Shown: in pieces, positions 17,241 through 26,174 of the stretch | Position numbering within the stretch: the first letter of the stretch is position 1 | Layout of the letters: the number at the start of each line of letters is the position of its first letter | Assembly: GCF_018614915.1 (NCBI RefSeq) | Contig: NZ_JAGGNU010000048.1 | Coordinates: 22,116 to 86,115, forward strand | From: Variovorax paradoxus | GTDB lineage: Bacteria; Pseudomonadota; Gammaproteobacteria; Burkholderiales; Burkholderiaceae_C | Direction: 5' to 3' | DNA length: 64,000 nucleotides | Notes under the pieces: generated by a model | What the model was told of the DNA's origin: nothing | Database searches by the model: none | What the model saw: the letters and a program-made list of their open reading frames with translations, nothing else | Program-made: the position numbers and the translations under genes

Positions 17241-18394
17241 TGGACGGACTGATTGCCCCCAATGAATTCCACTCGACCATGACGCCCTGGAAAGCCGCCA
17301 AGCCCGGCGATCATCTCCACGCCATCGACACGCCCGCGCTGGTGCTCGACCTCGATGCCTTCGAGCGCAACCTGGCGCGCATGGCCGAGGCGTTGCGCGG
17401 CAGCCAGGTGCGCCTGCGCGCCCACGCCAAGTGCCACAAGACCCCGGAGATCGCACGGCGCCAGGTGGCGCTGGGGGCCGCCGGCATCTGCTGCCAGAAG
17501 GTCAGCGAGGCGGCCGTGTTCGTGGACGCCGGCATCGAGGATGTGCTGGTCACCAACCAGGTCGTGGGCGAGGCCAAGCTGCAGCGCCTGGCCGCACTGG
17601 CCCGCAGCGCGCGCATCGGCGTGCTGGTCGACCACCCGCAGCAGGTGCAGGCGCTGGCCGCGGTGGCGCAGGCGCATGCGGTGACGCTGGACGTCTACGT
17701 CGAGGTCAACGTCGGCGCCAACCGCTGCGGCGTCGCGCCGGGTGAAGAGGCGGTGCGGCTGGCGCGGCAGATCGTTGCCAACGCGGGGTTGCGCTTCATG
17801 GGCCTGCACTGCTACCACGGCCCGGCCCAGCACATGCGCACGCCGCAGGAGCGGGCCGCAGCCATTGCCGGGGCCGTGGAGGCCGCACGCACGACGCGGG
17901 CCGGCATCGAGGCCTGCGGCATCGCCGTCGAGCGCGTGACGGGTGCGGGCACCGGCAGCTTCCTGCACGAGCGCGACTCCGGCGTGTTCAACGAGATCCA
18001 GGCCGGCTCCTATGTCTTCATGGACCGCGACTACGGCGACAACCAGCGCGGCGAGAACGACATCGCCTTCGAGCATGCGCTGTTCGTGCGCAGCACCGTC
18101 ATGAGCCGCGCCGCGCCCGAGCGCGCAGTGGTCGATGCCGGCCTGAAGGCGTCCAGCGTGGACTCGGGCCTGCCCACGGTATGGCAGCGGGCCGACCTGC
18201 GCTACGAGAAGGCCACCGACGAGCACGGCGTGCTGGCCGTCGCCGACGGCGCCGACCTTTCGTTGGGCGATGCGCTGATGCTGGTGCCCGGCCATTGCGA
18301 CCCGACCGTCAATCTCTACGACGAACTGGTCTGCGTGCGTGGCGAACGGGTCGAGGCCCTCTGGCCGATCGCCGCGCGCGGCGCCTTGTTGTGA
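17240..18394 (+). CDS. D-threonine aldolase/D-serine dehydratase-fold PLP enzyme (copy 1, H-x-D metal site)
   Basis: Fold-type III PLP enzyme of the DSD1/D-threonine aldolase family, 384 residues from ATG 17240, which overlaps the previous stop; ATG 17279 is an alternative. The N-terminal barrel starts IDTPALVLDLDAFERN and carries the PLP lysine motif R-A-H-A-K64-C-H-K. The C-terminal metal motif reads PGHCDPTVNLYDEL, that is H-x-D, the arrangement known for bacterial D-threonine aldolases (manganese) rather than the H-x-C of D-serine and D-hydroxyaspartate dehydratases. An aldol cleavage of a D-3-hydroxyamino acid is the best guess. A deacylase gene follows 25 bp downstream. Confidence 0.85.
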   Translation: MDGLIAPNEFHSTMTPWKAAKPGDHLHAIDTPALVLDLDAFERNLARMAEALRGSQVRLRAHAKCHKTPEIARRQVALGAAGICCQKVSEAAVFVDAGIEDVLVTNQVVGEAKLQRLAALARSARIGVLVDHPQQVQALAAVAQAHAVTLDVYVEVNVGANRCGVAPGEEAVRLARQIVANAGLRFMGLHCYHGPAQHMRTPQERAAAIAGAVEAARTTRAGIEACGIAVERVTGAGTGSFLHERDSGVFNEIQAGSYVFMDRDYGDNQRGENDIAFEHALFVRSTVMSRAAPERAVVDAGLKASSVDSGLPTVWQRADLRYEKATDEHGVLAVADGADLSLGDALMLVPGHCDPTVNLYDELVCVRGERVEALWPIAARGALL

Positions 18395-18419
18395 CTCTCT
18401 TCAACTCGAGATACATCCG

Positions 18420-19886
18420 ATGCCGGAAACATTCGACCTCCTGATCCGCAACGCCAGCATCGTCGACGGCACCGGCGCGCCGCGCTTCGCCGGCGACATC
18501 GGCATCCGGGGCGACCGCATCGCCCGCATCGGCGACCTGTCGGCCGCGCGCGGCGAGGTGGAGATCGACCAGGGCGGCCGCATCGCGGCGCCCGGCTTCA
18601 TCGACGCCCACACGCACGACGACCGCCTCATGCTCTCCGACCCCGACATGGCACCCAAGGTCAGCCAGGGCATCACCACCGTGATCGCGGGCAACTGCGG
18701 CATCTCGCTGGCGCCGATGCCGGGCGGGATCCCGCAGCCGGTCACGCCGCCCCTGAACCTGCTCGACGAGGAAGGCGGCTGGTTCTCCTTTCCCACTTTC
18801 GCGTCGTACATCGACGCGCTGCGTGCCAAGCCTGCGGCGACCAACTGCGCGCTGCTGGTGGGCCACACCACCTTGCGCGTCGCAACGCTGGACGACCTGG
18901 GCCTGCCGGCCACGGACGAACAGATCGCCGGCATGCGCGCGCTGGTACAGGAAGCGCTCGAAGCCGGCGCCATCGGCGTCTCCACCGGCCTCTTCTACGA
19001 GCCCGCGGTCGCCGCGCCGACCGAGGAAGTGATCGAGACCTGCCGCCCGCTCAAGGACTTCGACGGCGTCTACTGCACCCACATGCGCAACGAGGCCGAC
19101 CGGGTGATCGACTCGCTGGAAGAGACCTTCCGCGTCGGCCGCGAGGTCGGCGTGCAGGTGGTGATCTCGCACATGAAGGTGGTCGGGCCTGCGAACCACG
19201 GCCGCTCGGGGGAGGCGCTGTCCTTCATCGAGAAGAACATGGCCACGCAGCCGATCTGCCTGGACTGCTACCCGTACACCGCGGGCTCCACCATCTTGTC
19301 GGCCGACCGCGCGGCGACCTCGTCGCGCGTGATCGTGAGCTGGTCGAAGCCCATGCCCGAACATGCGGGCCAGGACCTCGACGTGATCGCGAAGAAGCTG
19401 GGCGTCAGCGAGGAAGAGGCGATCCGCCGGCTCAGCCCCGCCGGCGGCATCTACTTCCGGCTCGACGAGAGCGACGTGCAGCGCATCCTGAAGTTCGACC
19501 AGACCATGATCGGCTCCGACGGCCTGCCGCACGACGCCTCGCCGCATCCGCGCCTGTGGGGAAGCTTCCCGCGCGTGCTGGGCCACTACGGCCGGCTGCT
19601 CGGGCTGTTCCCGCTGGAGACGGCGGTCCACAAGATGACCGGGCTCACGGCGAAGAACTTCGGCCTCAAGGACCGCGGCGTGCTGAAGGAAGGCGCCTAC
19701 GCCGACCTGACCCTGTTCGACGCCGACACGGTGGACGAGGCTGCGAGCTATGAAACGCCGATCGCCCCGGCACGCGGCATCGACGCGGTGATCGTCAACG
19801 GCGCGATGGTCTGGCAAGGCGGCCGACCGACCGGCGCGCGGCCCGGCCGCGTGCTGGCGCGCGACACCGGCAAGGGCGCGAACTGA
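18420..19886 (+). CDS. N-acyl-D-amino-acid deacylase
   Basis: Amidohydrolase-superfamily D-aminoacylase, 488 residues, releasing free D-amino acids from N-acyl forms. It shows the dihistidine motif GFIDAHTHDD (His64, His66), the D-aminoacylase cysteine in VIAGNCGIS (Cys93), histidines in CTHMRNEAD and VISHMKVVGPANHG, and the aspartate in MIGSDGLPHDASPHPRLWG. The C-terminal beta-sandwich ends with the usual VNGAMVWQGG...RPGRVL. Length and motifs match the family. Its position between two D-amino-acid-specific PLP enzymes suggests that it feeds them with a D-amino acid. Confidence 0.9.
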   Translation: MPETFDLLIRNASIVDGTGAPRFAGDIGIRGDRIARIGDLSAARGEVEIDQGGRIAAPGFIDAHTHDDRLMLSDPDMAPKVSQGITTVIAGNCGISLAPMPGGIPQPVTPPLNLLDEEGGWFSFPTFASYIDALRAKPAATNCALLVGHTTLRVATLDDLGLPATDEQIAGMRALVQEALEAGAIGVSTGLFYEPAVAAPTEEVIETCRPLKDFDGVYCTHMRNEADRVIDSLEETFRVGREVGVQVVISHMKVVGPANHGRSGEALSFIEKNMATQPICLDCYPYTAGSTILSADRAATSSRVIVSWSKPMPEHAGQDLDVIAKKLGVSEEEAIRRLSPAGGIYFRLDESDVQRILKFDQTMIGSDGLPHDASPHPRLWGSFPRVLGHYGRLLGLFPLETAVHKMTGLTAKNFGLKDRGVLKEGAYADLTLFDADTVDEAASYETPIAPARGIDAVIVNGAMVWQGGRPTGARPGRVLARDTGKGAN

Positions 19887-19887
19887 G

Positions 19888-21027
19888 ATGACGAAACAGC
19901 TCCTGGAACAACTCGAGACACCCGCGCTGCTGCTCGACGAGGTGCGCATGAACCGCAACATCGAGCGCATGCGCGCCCAGGTACGTCGCCTCGGCGTCTC
20001 TTTCCGCCCGCACGTGAAGACCAACAAGTCGATGGAGGTCACGCGCCGGATCATGGAAACGCCGCAAGGGCCGATCACGGTGTCCACGCTGCGCGAGGCC
20101 GACTACTTCGCGGCGCACGGCGTCACCGACATCCTCTACGCCGTCTGCATCGCGCCGAACAAGCTGGACCACGCGATGGCGCTGCAGGACCAGGGCGTGC
20201 AGCTCACGCTGATCCTCGACAGCCTCGAGGCCGCGCGCATGCTCGCCGAGCGCGCGCACCTGGCGCGGCGGCATTTCGACCTGCTGATCGAGATCGACTC
20301 GGACGGCCACCGCTCGGGCGTGAATCCGGACAGCAGCGATCTTCTGACCATCGCGCACTTCCTGGAAGCTGCCGGCCTTCCGGTGAAGGGCATCATCACG
20401 CATGCCGGCAGCTCCTACGACTGCAGGTCCACCGAAGCGATTTGCGCCATGGCAGAGCAAGAGCGCGCCGCGGCCGTGCATGCGGCCGAGCGCCTGCGCG
20501 CGGCGGGCATCGCCTGCCCGGTGGTCAGCGTCGGCTCGACGCCGACCGCGCTCTTCGCCGAGCAGCTGAAAGGCGTCACCGAAGTGCGCGCCGGCGTGTT
20601 CGTGTTCTTCGATCTGGTGATGGCCGGCCTGAATGTCTGCCGCGTGGACGACATCGCGCTGTCGGTGCTGGCCACGGTGATCGGCCACCAGCGCGAGAAG
20701 GGCTGGACGATCCTCGACGCCGGCTGGATGGCGATGTCGCGCGACCGCGGCACGGCCGGGCAGCCGGTGGACCAGGGCTACGGGCTGGTCTGCGATCTCG
20801 ACGGGCAGCCGCTGGACGACCTCGTCCTCGTGGGCGCCAACCAGGAGCACGGCATCATGGCGCACCGCTCCGGCAAGATCGAAGGCGCACTGCACCTGCC
20901 GGTCGGCGCGCAGGTGCGGATCATCCCCAACCACGCCTGCCCGACCGCTGCGCAGTACGAGCACTACAAGGTGCTCGGCACAGGCCGCGAGATCGCTGCG
21001 ACCTGGCAACGCTTCAGCGGCTGGTGA
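19888..21027 (+). CDS. D-serine/D-hydroxyaspartate dehydratase-like PLP enzyme (copy 2, H-x-C metal site)
   Basis: Second fold-type III PLP enzyme, 379 residues, starting 1 bp after the deacylase stop. N-terminal ETPALLLDEVRMNRNIERM is followed by the PLP lysine region FRPHVKTNKS, and a glycine-rich phosphate-binding part VVSVGSTPTAL. Its C-terminal metal motif is PNHACPTAAQYEHY, that is H-x-C, the zinc pattern known from D-serine dehydratase and D-threo-3-hydroxyaspartate dehydratase, unlike copy 1. It is therefore more likely to eliminate water and ammonia from a D-3-hydroxyamino acid (inference from motif). The two copies are clearly diverged, not a recent duplication. Confidence 0.85.
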   Translation: MTKQLLEQLETPALLLDEVRMNRNIERMRAQVRRLGVSFRPHVKTNKSMEVTRRIMETPQGPITVSTLREADYFAAHGVTDILYAVCIAPNKLDHAMALQDQGVQLTLILDSLEAARMLAERAHLARRHFDLLIEIDSDGHRSGVNPDSSDLLTIAHFLEAAGLPVKGIITHAGSSYDCRSTEAICAMAEQERAAAVHAAERLRAAGIACPVVSVGSTPTALFAEQLKGVTEVRAGVFVFFDLVMAGLNVCRVDDIALSVLATVIGHQREKGWTILDAGWMAMSRDRGTAGQPVDQGYGLVCDLDGQPLDDLVLVGANQEHGIMAHRSGKIEGALHLPVGAQVRIIPNHACPTAAQYEHYKVLGTGREIAATWQRFSGW

Positions 21028-21035
21028 GCGCAGCG

Positions 21036-22007
21036 ATGCTGATCATCTCGGAGCAGGAGGCGCGCTCGCTGGTAAGCGTCGAAGACGCCATCGCAGCGGT
21101 CGAGCAATGCTTCGCCGCCATGGCGCGCGCGGAAGCGCGCAACTACCCGGTGGTTCGCGAGGCGGTGGGCCGCCAGGATGCCGTCTACGGCGTCAAGGCC
21201 GGCTGCGACGGCAGCGCGCCGATCCTCGGCCTCAAGGCCGGCGGCTACTGGCCGCACAACATGGACAGGAAGTTGAGCAACCACCAGTCTTCGACCTTGC
21301 TCTTCGACCCGGACACGGGCCGCGCATCGGCGCTCGTCAGCGCGAACTACCTGACCGGCGTGCGCACCGGCGCGGCCAGCGCCATCGCGACCAAGTACCT
21401 CTCGCGCCCCGACTGCAGCGTGCTCGGCATCATCGGCGCCGGCGTGCAGGCCCAATACCAGCTGCGCGCGACCCTGGCCGTGCGCGCCATCCGTCGAGTT
21501 CATGCATGGAACCGCTCGGCGGAAAAGCTCGCGGCCTTCGGCCGCATCGTGGCGCAGCTCGGCCTGGAGTTCATCCCCGAAACCGACTGCCGGGGCGTGG
21601 CCGCCCACGCCGACATCCTGATCACCGTGACGCCCTCGCAGAAGGCATTGGTCGAGAAATCCTGGGTGCGCGCGGGCACCCACATCAACGCGATGGGCGC
21701 CGACACCCGGGGCAAGCAGGAGCTGGACCCGGCACTGGTGGCCGGCGCCGCGCTGTTCGTCGACGAGGCCGCACAGGCCCTCGGCATCGGCGAATGCCAG
21801 CATGCCTGCAACGCGGGCCTGATCACGGCGCAGAGCTTTCGCGGCAGCATCGGCGCGGTCATCGAAGGCTTGTGCGACGGCCGCCGCACGGCAGACGAGA
21901 TCACGCTCTTCGACGGAACCGGCGTGGCGCTGCAGGACCTGGCGGTGGCCGATCTCGCCGTACGCATGGCCGCGCAGCGAGGACTGGGCAGCAGCGTGGA
22001 CTATTAG
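21036..22007 (+). CDS. Ornithine cyclodeaminase/mu-crystallin family reductase
   Basis: NAD(P)-dependent protein of 323 residues with the family core GVRTGAASAIATKYL and nucleotide-binding GIIGAGVQAQYQ (near residues 130-142), then INAMGADTRGKQELD. Family members include ornithine cyclodeaminase, alanine dehydrogenases, pyrroline-carboxylate reductases and the iminosuccinate reductase of the beta-hydroxyaspartate cycle. Next to a dehydratase-like PLP enzyme, reduction of an imine product is attractive, but the substrate is not shown. ATG 21036 has GGTGAG 8 nt upstream; GTG 21024, overlapping the previous stop, is an alternative. Confidence 0.85.
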   Translation: MLIISEQEARSLVSVEDAIAAVEQCFAAMARAEARNYPVVREAVGRQDAVYGVKAGCDGSAPILGLKAGGYWPHNMDRKLSNHQSSTLLFDPDTGRASALVSANYLTGVRTGAASAIATKYLSRPDCSVLGIIGAGVQAQYQLRATLAVRAIRRVHAWNRSAEKLAAFGRIVAQLGLEFIPETDCRGVAAHADILITVTPSQKALVEKSWVRAGTHINAMGADTRGKQELDPALVAGAALFVDEAAQALGIGECQHACNAGLITAQSFRGSIGAVIEGLCDGRRTADEITLFDGTGVALQDLAVADLAVRMAAQRGLGSSVDY

Positions 22008-22016
22008 GATCGGAGG

Positions 22017-22958
22017 ATGTCGCACGACACCACCGACCTCCGCTTCTTCGTCACCATCACCGAAAGCGGCTCTCTCGCGGAGGCCGCGAGGCGCATGGAC
22101 GTGACGGCCTCCTCCGTCTCGCAACGGCTGCGGCAGCTGGAAAGCCGCCTGGGGCTGCACCTGGTCCACCGCAGCACGCGCCGCTTCAGCCTGACCGACG
22201 AAGGCGAGCTCTTCCACGCGGGCGCCGTGAATCTTCTGGCCGAACTCGACGGCTTGATCGACAACCTGCGCGCGCGTTCGGGCGAGGTCGCGGGGACGCT
22301 GAACGTGTGCGGTCCCCTGGGCTTCGGCCGGCATCACCTGGCCGCCGCGATCGCCGACTTCCATACGCTGCACCCGCGCCTGAAGGTGTCCCTGACGCTC
22401 AGCGACGTGGTGTCGGCGGCCGACGCGAATCGCTTCGACCTGATCGTGCACATCGGAAGCCTCGCGAGTTCCAGCATGGTGGCCTACCCCATCGCGCCCA
22501 ATGCGCGCTTCGTCTGCCCCGCGCCCGGCTACCTCCGCCGCCGGCCAGCGCCGCGCACGCCGGATGACCTGGCCGCGCACGACTGCATCGTGCTGCGCGA
22601 GAACCAGGAAGACGTGACGCTGTGGCACTTCAGGAAGAAACGCAGCGAAGTCGCGGTGCGGGTCGCGGCGACCCTGAGCAGCAACGACGGCGACGTTGCA
22701 CGCCAGTGGGCGCTGAAAGGCAAGGGCCTGATCATGCGCTCGGAGTGGGACGTCGCCGAAAGCCTGGCCTCGGGGCAGCTGGTGCGCGTTCTGGACGACT
22801 GGACCCTGCCGCCCGCCGATGTGGTGGCGCTGGTGGTGCAGCGCCTGGGCATGTCGGCCAGGGTGAAGCTGTTCCTGTCCTTCCTGCAACAGCGCTTCAG
22901 GCCCTCGCCGCCGTGGCGCCGCCAGCCAACAACTCGCAAGAAGAATCCCACCGAATGA
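22017..22958 (+). CDS. LysR-family transcriptional regulator
   Basis: Transcription factor of 313 residues: N-terminal winged helix (residues about 5-64; SLAEAARRMDVTASSVSQRLRQLESRLGLHLVHR) and a C-terminal effector-binding domain, ending in a basic tail. It lies 9 bp behind the reductase gene on the same strand, whereas LysR genes usually diverge from their targets, so it may autoregulate as part of the operon. Its stop overlaps the start of the ChrA-type transporter gene (ATGA). It is the obvious candidate to control the upstream D-amino-acid genes (inference). Confidence 0.9.
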   Translation: MSHDTTDLRFFVTITESGSLAEAARRMDVTASSVSQRLRQLESRLGLHLVHRSTRRFSLTDEGELFHAGAVNLLAELDGLIDNLRARSGEVAGTLNVCGPLGFGRHHLAAAIADFHTLHPRLKVSLTLSDVVSAADANRFDLIVHIGSLASSSMVAYPIAPNARFVCPAPGYLRRRPAPRTPDDLAAHDCIVLRENQEDVTLWHFRKKRSEVAVRVAATLSSNDGDVARQWALKGKGLIMRSEWDVAESLASGQLVRVLDDWTLPPADVVALVVQRLGMSARVKLFLSFLQQRFRPSPPWRRQPTTRKKNPTE

Positions 22959-24157
22959 CATCGCCTCCATCTCGACGTCCCGGCACGGTGCTGGAGGTCC
23001 TGCTCGCTTTTCTACGCCTGGGACTGAGCTCGTTCGGCGGGCCCGTTGCGCACCTGGGCTACTTTCGCACCGAGTTCGTCGAACGGCGCCGCTGGCTGGA
23101 CGACCGCAGCTACTCCGACCTGGTGGCGCTGTGCCAGTTTCTGCCGGGGCCGGCGAGCAGCCAGGTGGGCATGGCGCTGGGCCTGTCGAGGGCGGGCTGG
23201 CTGGGCGCGCTGATGGCCTGGGTGGGTTTCACATTGCCTTCGGCGCTCGCGCTCATCGTCTTTGCGTACGGCATCGCACGCTATGGCGGCCTGGCCGCCT
23301 CCGGCGCCATTCACGGGCTCAAGGTGGTGGCCGTCGCGGTGGTCGCCCAGGCGGTCTGGGGCATGGCCAAGTCGCTGTGTCCGGACCGGCCCCGGGCCGG
23401 CCTGGCGATCTTCGCCGCGCTGCTGACGCTGGTGCTGCCTTCGGCGCTCGGCCAGGTCGGCGCGATCCTCGCGTGCGGGCTGATCGGCTGGCGCCTGTTG
23501 CAGTTGCCGCGCCAAGAGGCGCCGGCCCACATCGGCTACGGCGTGTCGCGGCGTGCCGGCCTTGTCGCGCTGACGCTGTTCGCAGTGCTGCTGCTGGGCC
23601 TGCCGCTGGTCGCGGCGGCCAGCGGCTCCGCCTTGTGGACGCTGATCGAAGGCTTCTATCGCTCCGGCGCGCTGGTCTTCGGCGGCGGCCATGTGGTGCT
23701 GCCCTTGCTGCAGTCCACCGTGGTGCCCGGTGGTGCGGTGAGCAATGCGGACTTCCTCGCCGGCTACGGGATGGCGCAGGCCGTTCCCGGCCCGCTGTTC
23801 ACCTTCGCGGCCTACCTGGGGGCGGTGATGAACGGCCCGCTCTCGGGATGGCTGGGCGGCCTGGTGTTCCTGCTCGTGATCTTCGTGCCGGCCTTCCTGC
23901 TGGTCGTGGGGGCCCTGCCATTCTGGGACGCGCTGCGCCAGCGGGACGCCATCCAGTCCGCCATGGCGGGCATCAATGCAGGCGTGGTCGGCATCCTGCT
24001 GTCGGCGCTCTACGACCCGGTGTGGACCAGCGCGATCCACAGCCGAAGCGACTTCGGTCTTGCGCTGGCGGCATTCGGGCTGCTCGTCCATGCACGCCTG
24101 TCACCGGTGGTAGTGGTGGCCCTGGCGGCAATTGCCGGGTGGCTGCTGCAAGCCTGA
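22955..24157 (+). CDS. chrA: Chromate-type (CHR family) transporter
   Basis: Inner-membrane protein of 400 residues, made of two homologous halves as in two-domain ChrA proteins. The first half carries FLRLGLSSFGGPVAHLGYFR, CQFLPGPASSQVG and a helix-rich remainder; the second starts FYRSGALVFGGGHVVLPLL and GYGMAQAVPGPLFTFAAYLG. Characterised homologues export chromate, but many CHR proteins have unknown substrates. The start overlaps the LysR stop, so it appears to be co-translated with the regulator, which is an unusual setting for a chromate gene; no chrB is nearby. Confidence 0.87.
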   Translation: MTSPPSRRPGTVLEVLLAFLRLGLSSFGGPVAHLGYFRTEFVERRRWLDDRSYSDLVALCQFLPGPASSQVGMALGLSRAGWLGALMAWVGFTLPSALALIVFAYGIARYGGLAASGAIHGLKVVAVAVVAQAVWGMAKSLCPDRPRAGLAIFAALLTLVLPSALGQVGAILACGLIGWRLLQLPRQEAPAHIGYGVSRRAGLVALTLFAVLLLGLPLVAAASGSALWTLIEGFYRSGALVFGGGHVVLPLLQSTVVPGGAVSNADFLAGYGMAQAVPGPLFTFAAYLGAVMNGPLSGWLGGLVFLLVIFVPAFLLVVGALPFWDALRQRDAIQSAMAGINAGVVGILLSALYDPVWTSAIHSRSDFGLALAAFGLLVHARLSPVVVVALAAIAGWLLQA

Positions 24158-24200
24158 GGGGGCCTGCGAGACGCTTGCTAGCGCTGCAGCGTCCTACACC

Positions 24201-24866
24201 CTAGGTCCCGTGCGCGGCATCCAGCCGCGCGCGCTCCAGGAGTTCGTGGACCTCCTGGTCCGTCGTTTGGCCGAAATCCTCGTACCACAGGCCGACGGCG
24301 ATGAAGGGCTCCGGGGTGCTGAGGCACACCACTTCGTCAGCCTCGCTGTGCAATTCCTCGCAGGCCTCGGCCGAAGCGATCGGCACGGCCACCACGATGC
24401 GCGCCGGCTGCTGCACCCGCAGCGCCCGGACCGCGGCCCGCATGGTCGACCCCGTGGCAAGCCCGTCATCCACCACCAGCACCGCGCGGCCGCGCACATC
24501 GGGCGGCGGCCGCGCATCGCGGTACAGGCGCTCGCGGCGCTGCAGCTCGCTCAGCTCGGACCGGGCGACCTCTTCGATGGCAGCCGCGGAAATACGCAGC
24601 GTGCGCGTGACCTCCTCGTTCAGGACGCGAACACCGCCGCTGGCGATGGCGCCCATGGCGTATTCCTCGCGGCCTGGCACGCCGAGCTTGCGCACGATGA
24701 AGACATCGAGCGGCGCGTGCAGCGTCTCGGCCACCTCGAAGCCGACCGGCACGCCGCCGCGCGGCAACGCCAGAACCAGCACATCGTGCCGGTCCACGTA
24801 GGCACCGAGCAACCCCGCCAACGCTTGGCCGGCCTGCCTGCGGTTTCGGAACAGGGGCTCGCTCAT
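24201..24866 (-). CDS. Phosphoribosyltransferase-fold protein
   Basis: Type I PRTase domain protein of 221 residues. The PRPP loop is clear (VLVVDDGLATGSTM near residues 129-142), as are LALPRGGVPVGFEVA and DVFIVRKLGVPG near the N terminus. Stand-alone proteins of this kind often accompany dienelactone hydrolase-like or stress genes and have no settled substrate. It lies 9 bp downstream of the BON gene on the minus strand, forming a small unit with it and the CBS gene upstream. Confidence 0.8.
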   Translation of the reverse strand: MSEPLFRNRRQAGQALAGLLGAYVDRHDVLVLALPRGGVPVGFEVAETLHAPLDVFIVRKLGVPGREEYAMGAIASGGVRVLNEEVTRTLRISAAAIEEVARSELSELQRRERLYRDARPPPDVRGRAVLVVDDGLATGSTMRAAVRALRVQQPARIVVAVPIASAEACEELHSEADEVVCLSTPEPFIAVGLWYEDFGQTTDQEVHELLERARLDAAHGT

Positions 24867-24875
24867 GGCATCAGC

Positions 24876-25385
24876 TCACCAGGCCGGCTGGCCGGCCTGC
24901 TCCTTGCCGGGCGGATCCTGGCGCCCTTGCAGCTCGGGTATGCCCTCAGCACTGTCGTGCGGCATGAGCTTGTTCTGAACTCCTTTCACGCCCGTCATGT
25001 CTCGAAGCTGTGAAAGCAATCCGTCGACTTCGCTGGCAAGCACATGGCCGCCTAGCAATACCGTTCCGTTCCGGACTTCGACCTCCACGGATTTCGGATG
25101 GCTCACCAGCCGGCCGAGGCGTGCGCGGATGCGGCCCTGCAGCTGGGCGTCGCTCTGCGGCTCGGTGGCCGATGTGCGGTCCCACCTGCCGGTTGCCAGA
25201 ACACCCTTGAGATGGTCGGCAGCCCGGGTGCCCTGCGCCTCGACGTAGTCGGATAGGTCATGGGCGGTCCCCACGACCTTGTCTCGTGCCAGGGCGCGCC
25301 GCCGGCGTCCCATGGTGCCGTCCAGGTAGTACATGGCGGCTGCGCCGACCGACGCACCGATAACCACGTGCAGAAGATGTTTCAC
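24876..25385 (-). CDS. BON-domain protein with N-terminal membrane helix
   Basis: A 169-residue envelope protein. From GTG 25385, with a strong AAGGAG site 7 nt upstream, it starts with a hydrophobic helix (residues 3-18), then the basic YYLDGTMGRRRRALARDK junction typical of these proteins, and a BON domain at roughly 80-145 (LQGRIRARLGRLV...GTVLLGGHVLASEVDGLL...VKGVQNKL). BON domains are thought to bind phospholipid or protein surfaces. An open frame continues upstream to 25472 but would overlap the CBS gene and lacks a ribosome site. Likely stress-related by neighbourhood. Confidence 0.78.
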   Translation of the reverse strand: MKHLLHVVIGASVGAAAMYYLDGTMGRRRRALARDKVVGTAHDLSDYVEAQGTRAADHLKGVLATGRWDRTSATEPQSDAQLQGRIRARLGRLVSHPKSVEVEVRNGTVLLGGHVLASEVDGLLSQLRDMTGVKGVQNKLMPHDSAEGIPELQGRQDPPGKEQAGQPAW

Positions 25386-25441
25386 GATAGGTCTCCTTCG
25401 TGTCGCCTTGCGCGTCGCGTGCCGCGCAGCAGACGCGCGTG

Positions 25442-25867
25442 TCAGGCGGGCACAGGCTCGGAAATCCCGCACAGCGCCTCGGCCGCAGGCTTGACCTTCC
25501 GCTCCCTCACGGCGACGTCGCCCAAGGCCACGATACCGACCAGCCGCTTGTCGCGGTTGACGATGGGAAGACGCCTGATCTGGTACTGGGCCATGATCTC
25601 TGCCGCGCGCTCGACCGGCTCGTCGTCATACGCCCAGCGAACGCCGTCCGACATGACGTCGCGCACCTTGGCCTTGCCATCGCGGCCTTCCGCCACCCCG
25701 CGGATGGCGATATCGCGGTCGGAGATGGCACCGACCATGCGGTCGTTCTCGCCCACCGGCATCATTCCGAAGTCGCCGTCGCGCATGTAGCGGGCAGCCT
25801 CGGCAATCGTTTGGTCCGGGCCGATGACTTGCACGTCGCGGCTCATGACATCCTTGATCTTGTGCAT
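25442..25867 (-). CDS. Tandem CBS-domain protein (copy 1)
   Basis: A stand-alone Bateman module of 141 residues: CBS1 at about 1-60 (VMSRDVQVIGPDQTIAEAARYM...VGAISDRDIAIRG) and CBS2 at about 68-125 (VRDVMSDGVRWAYDDEPVERAAEIM...LVGIVALGDVAV). Such proteins sense adenine nucleotides and modulate partners. ATG 25867 follows an AAGGAG site. Downstream on the same strand are the BON and PRTase genes. A second CBS protein with the same layout is encoded at 26782-27276; the partner of either is unknown. Confidence 0.85.
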   Translation of the reverse strand: MHKIKDVMSRDVQVIGPDQTIAEAARYMRDGDFGMMPVGENDRMVGAISDRDIAIRGVAEGRDGKAKVRDVMSDGVRWAYDDEPVERAAEIMAQYQIRRLPIVNRDKRLVGIVALGDVAVRERKVKPAAEALCGISEPVPA

Positions 25868-26174
25868 TGAAGACTCCTTGTCGAATGAGTGAAAAACCGG
25901 CCGCGGAAAACGCAGCCGGAACAGGTCTTGGCGCGCGTTCTTCCAACGCGTCCATTTCACTTTGCGAATGCCTGCGATCCCTGGTTGTAGGACAGCAACC
26001 GGAAAACTCGGAAGCCCCCATGTCGCTCATGCGAGCGCGCCCTCGTACCAGAATCGTCGATAGCGCTTGCCGACAATTCGCGGTCTTCTTACAGCCGCGC
26101 CCGAGGCAAGAGCGCATGATCCCCAGCCAGCGCCACGAGCGCGAGAGTCTCGGGTCAAGGAGACCAAAGAAACC
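25868..26174. other. Divergent intergenic region between CBS and GH19 genes
   Basis: About 307 bp with no credible gene. A weak sigma70-like promoter for the GH19 gene can be drawn: TTGCCG at 26067-26072 and TACAGC at 26090-26095 with 17-bp spacing. I see no strong dyad or FNR-type site, so the regulation of the flanking genes stays unclear. Confidence 0.3.
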
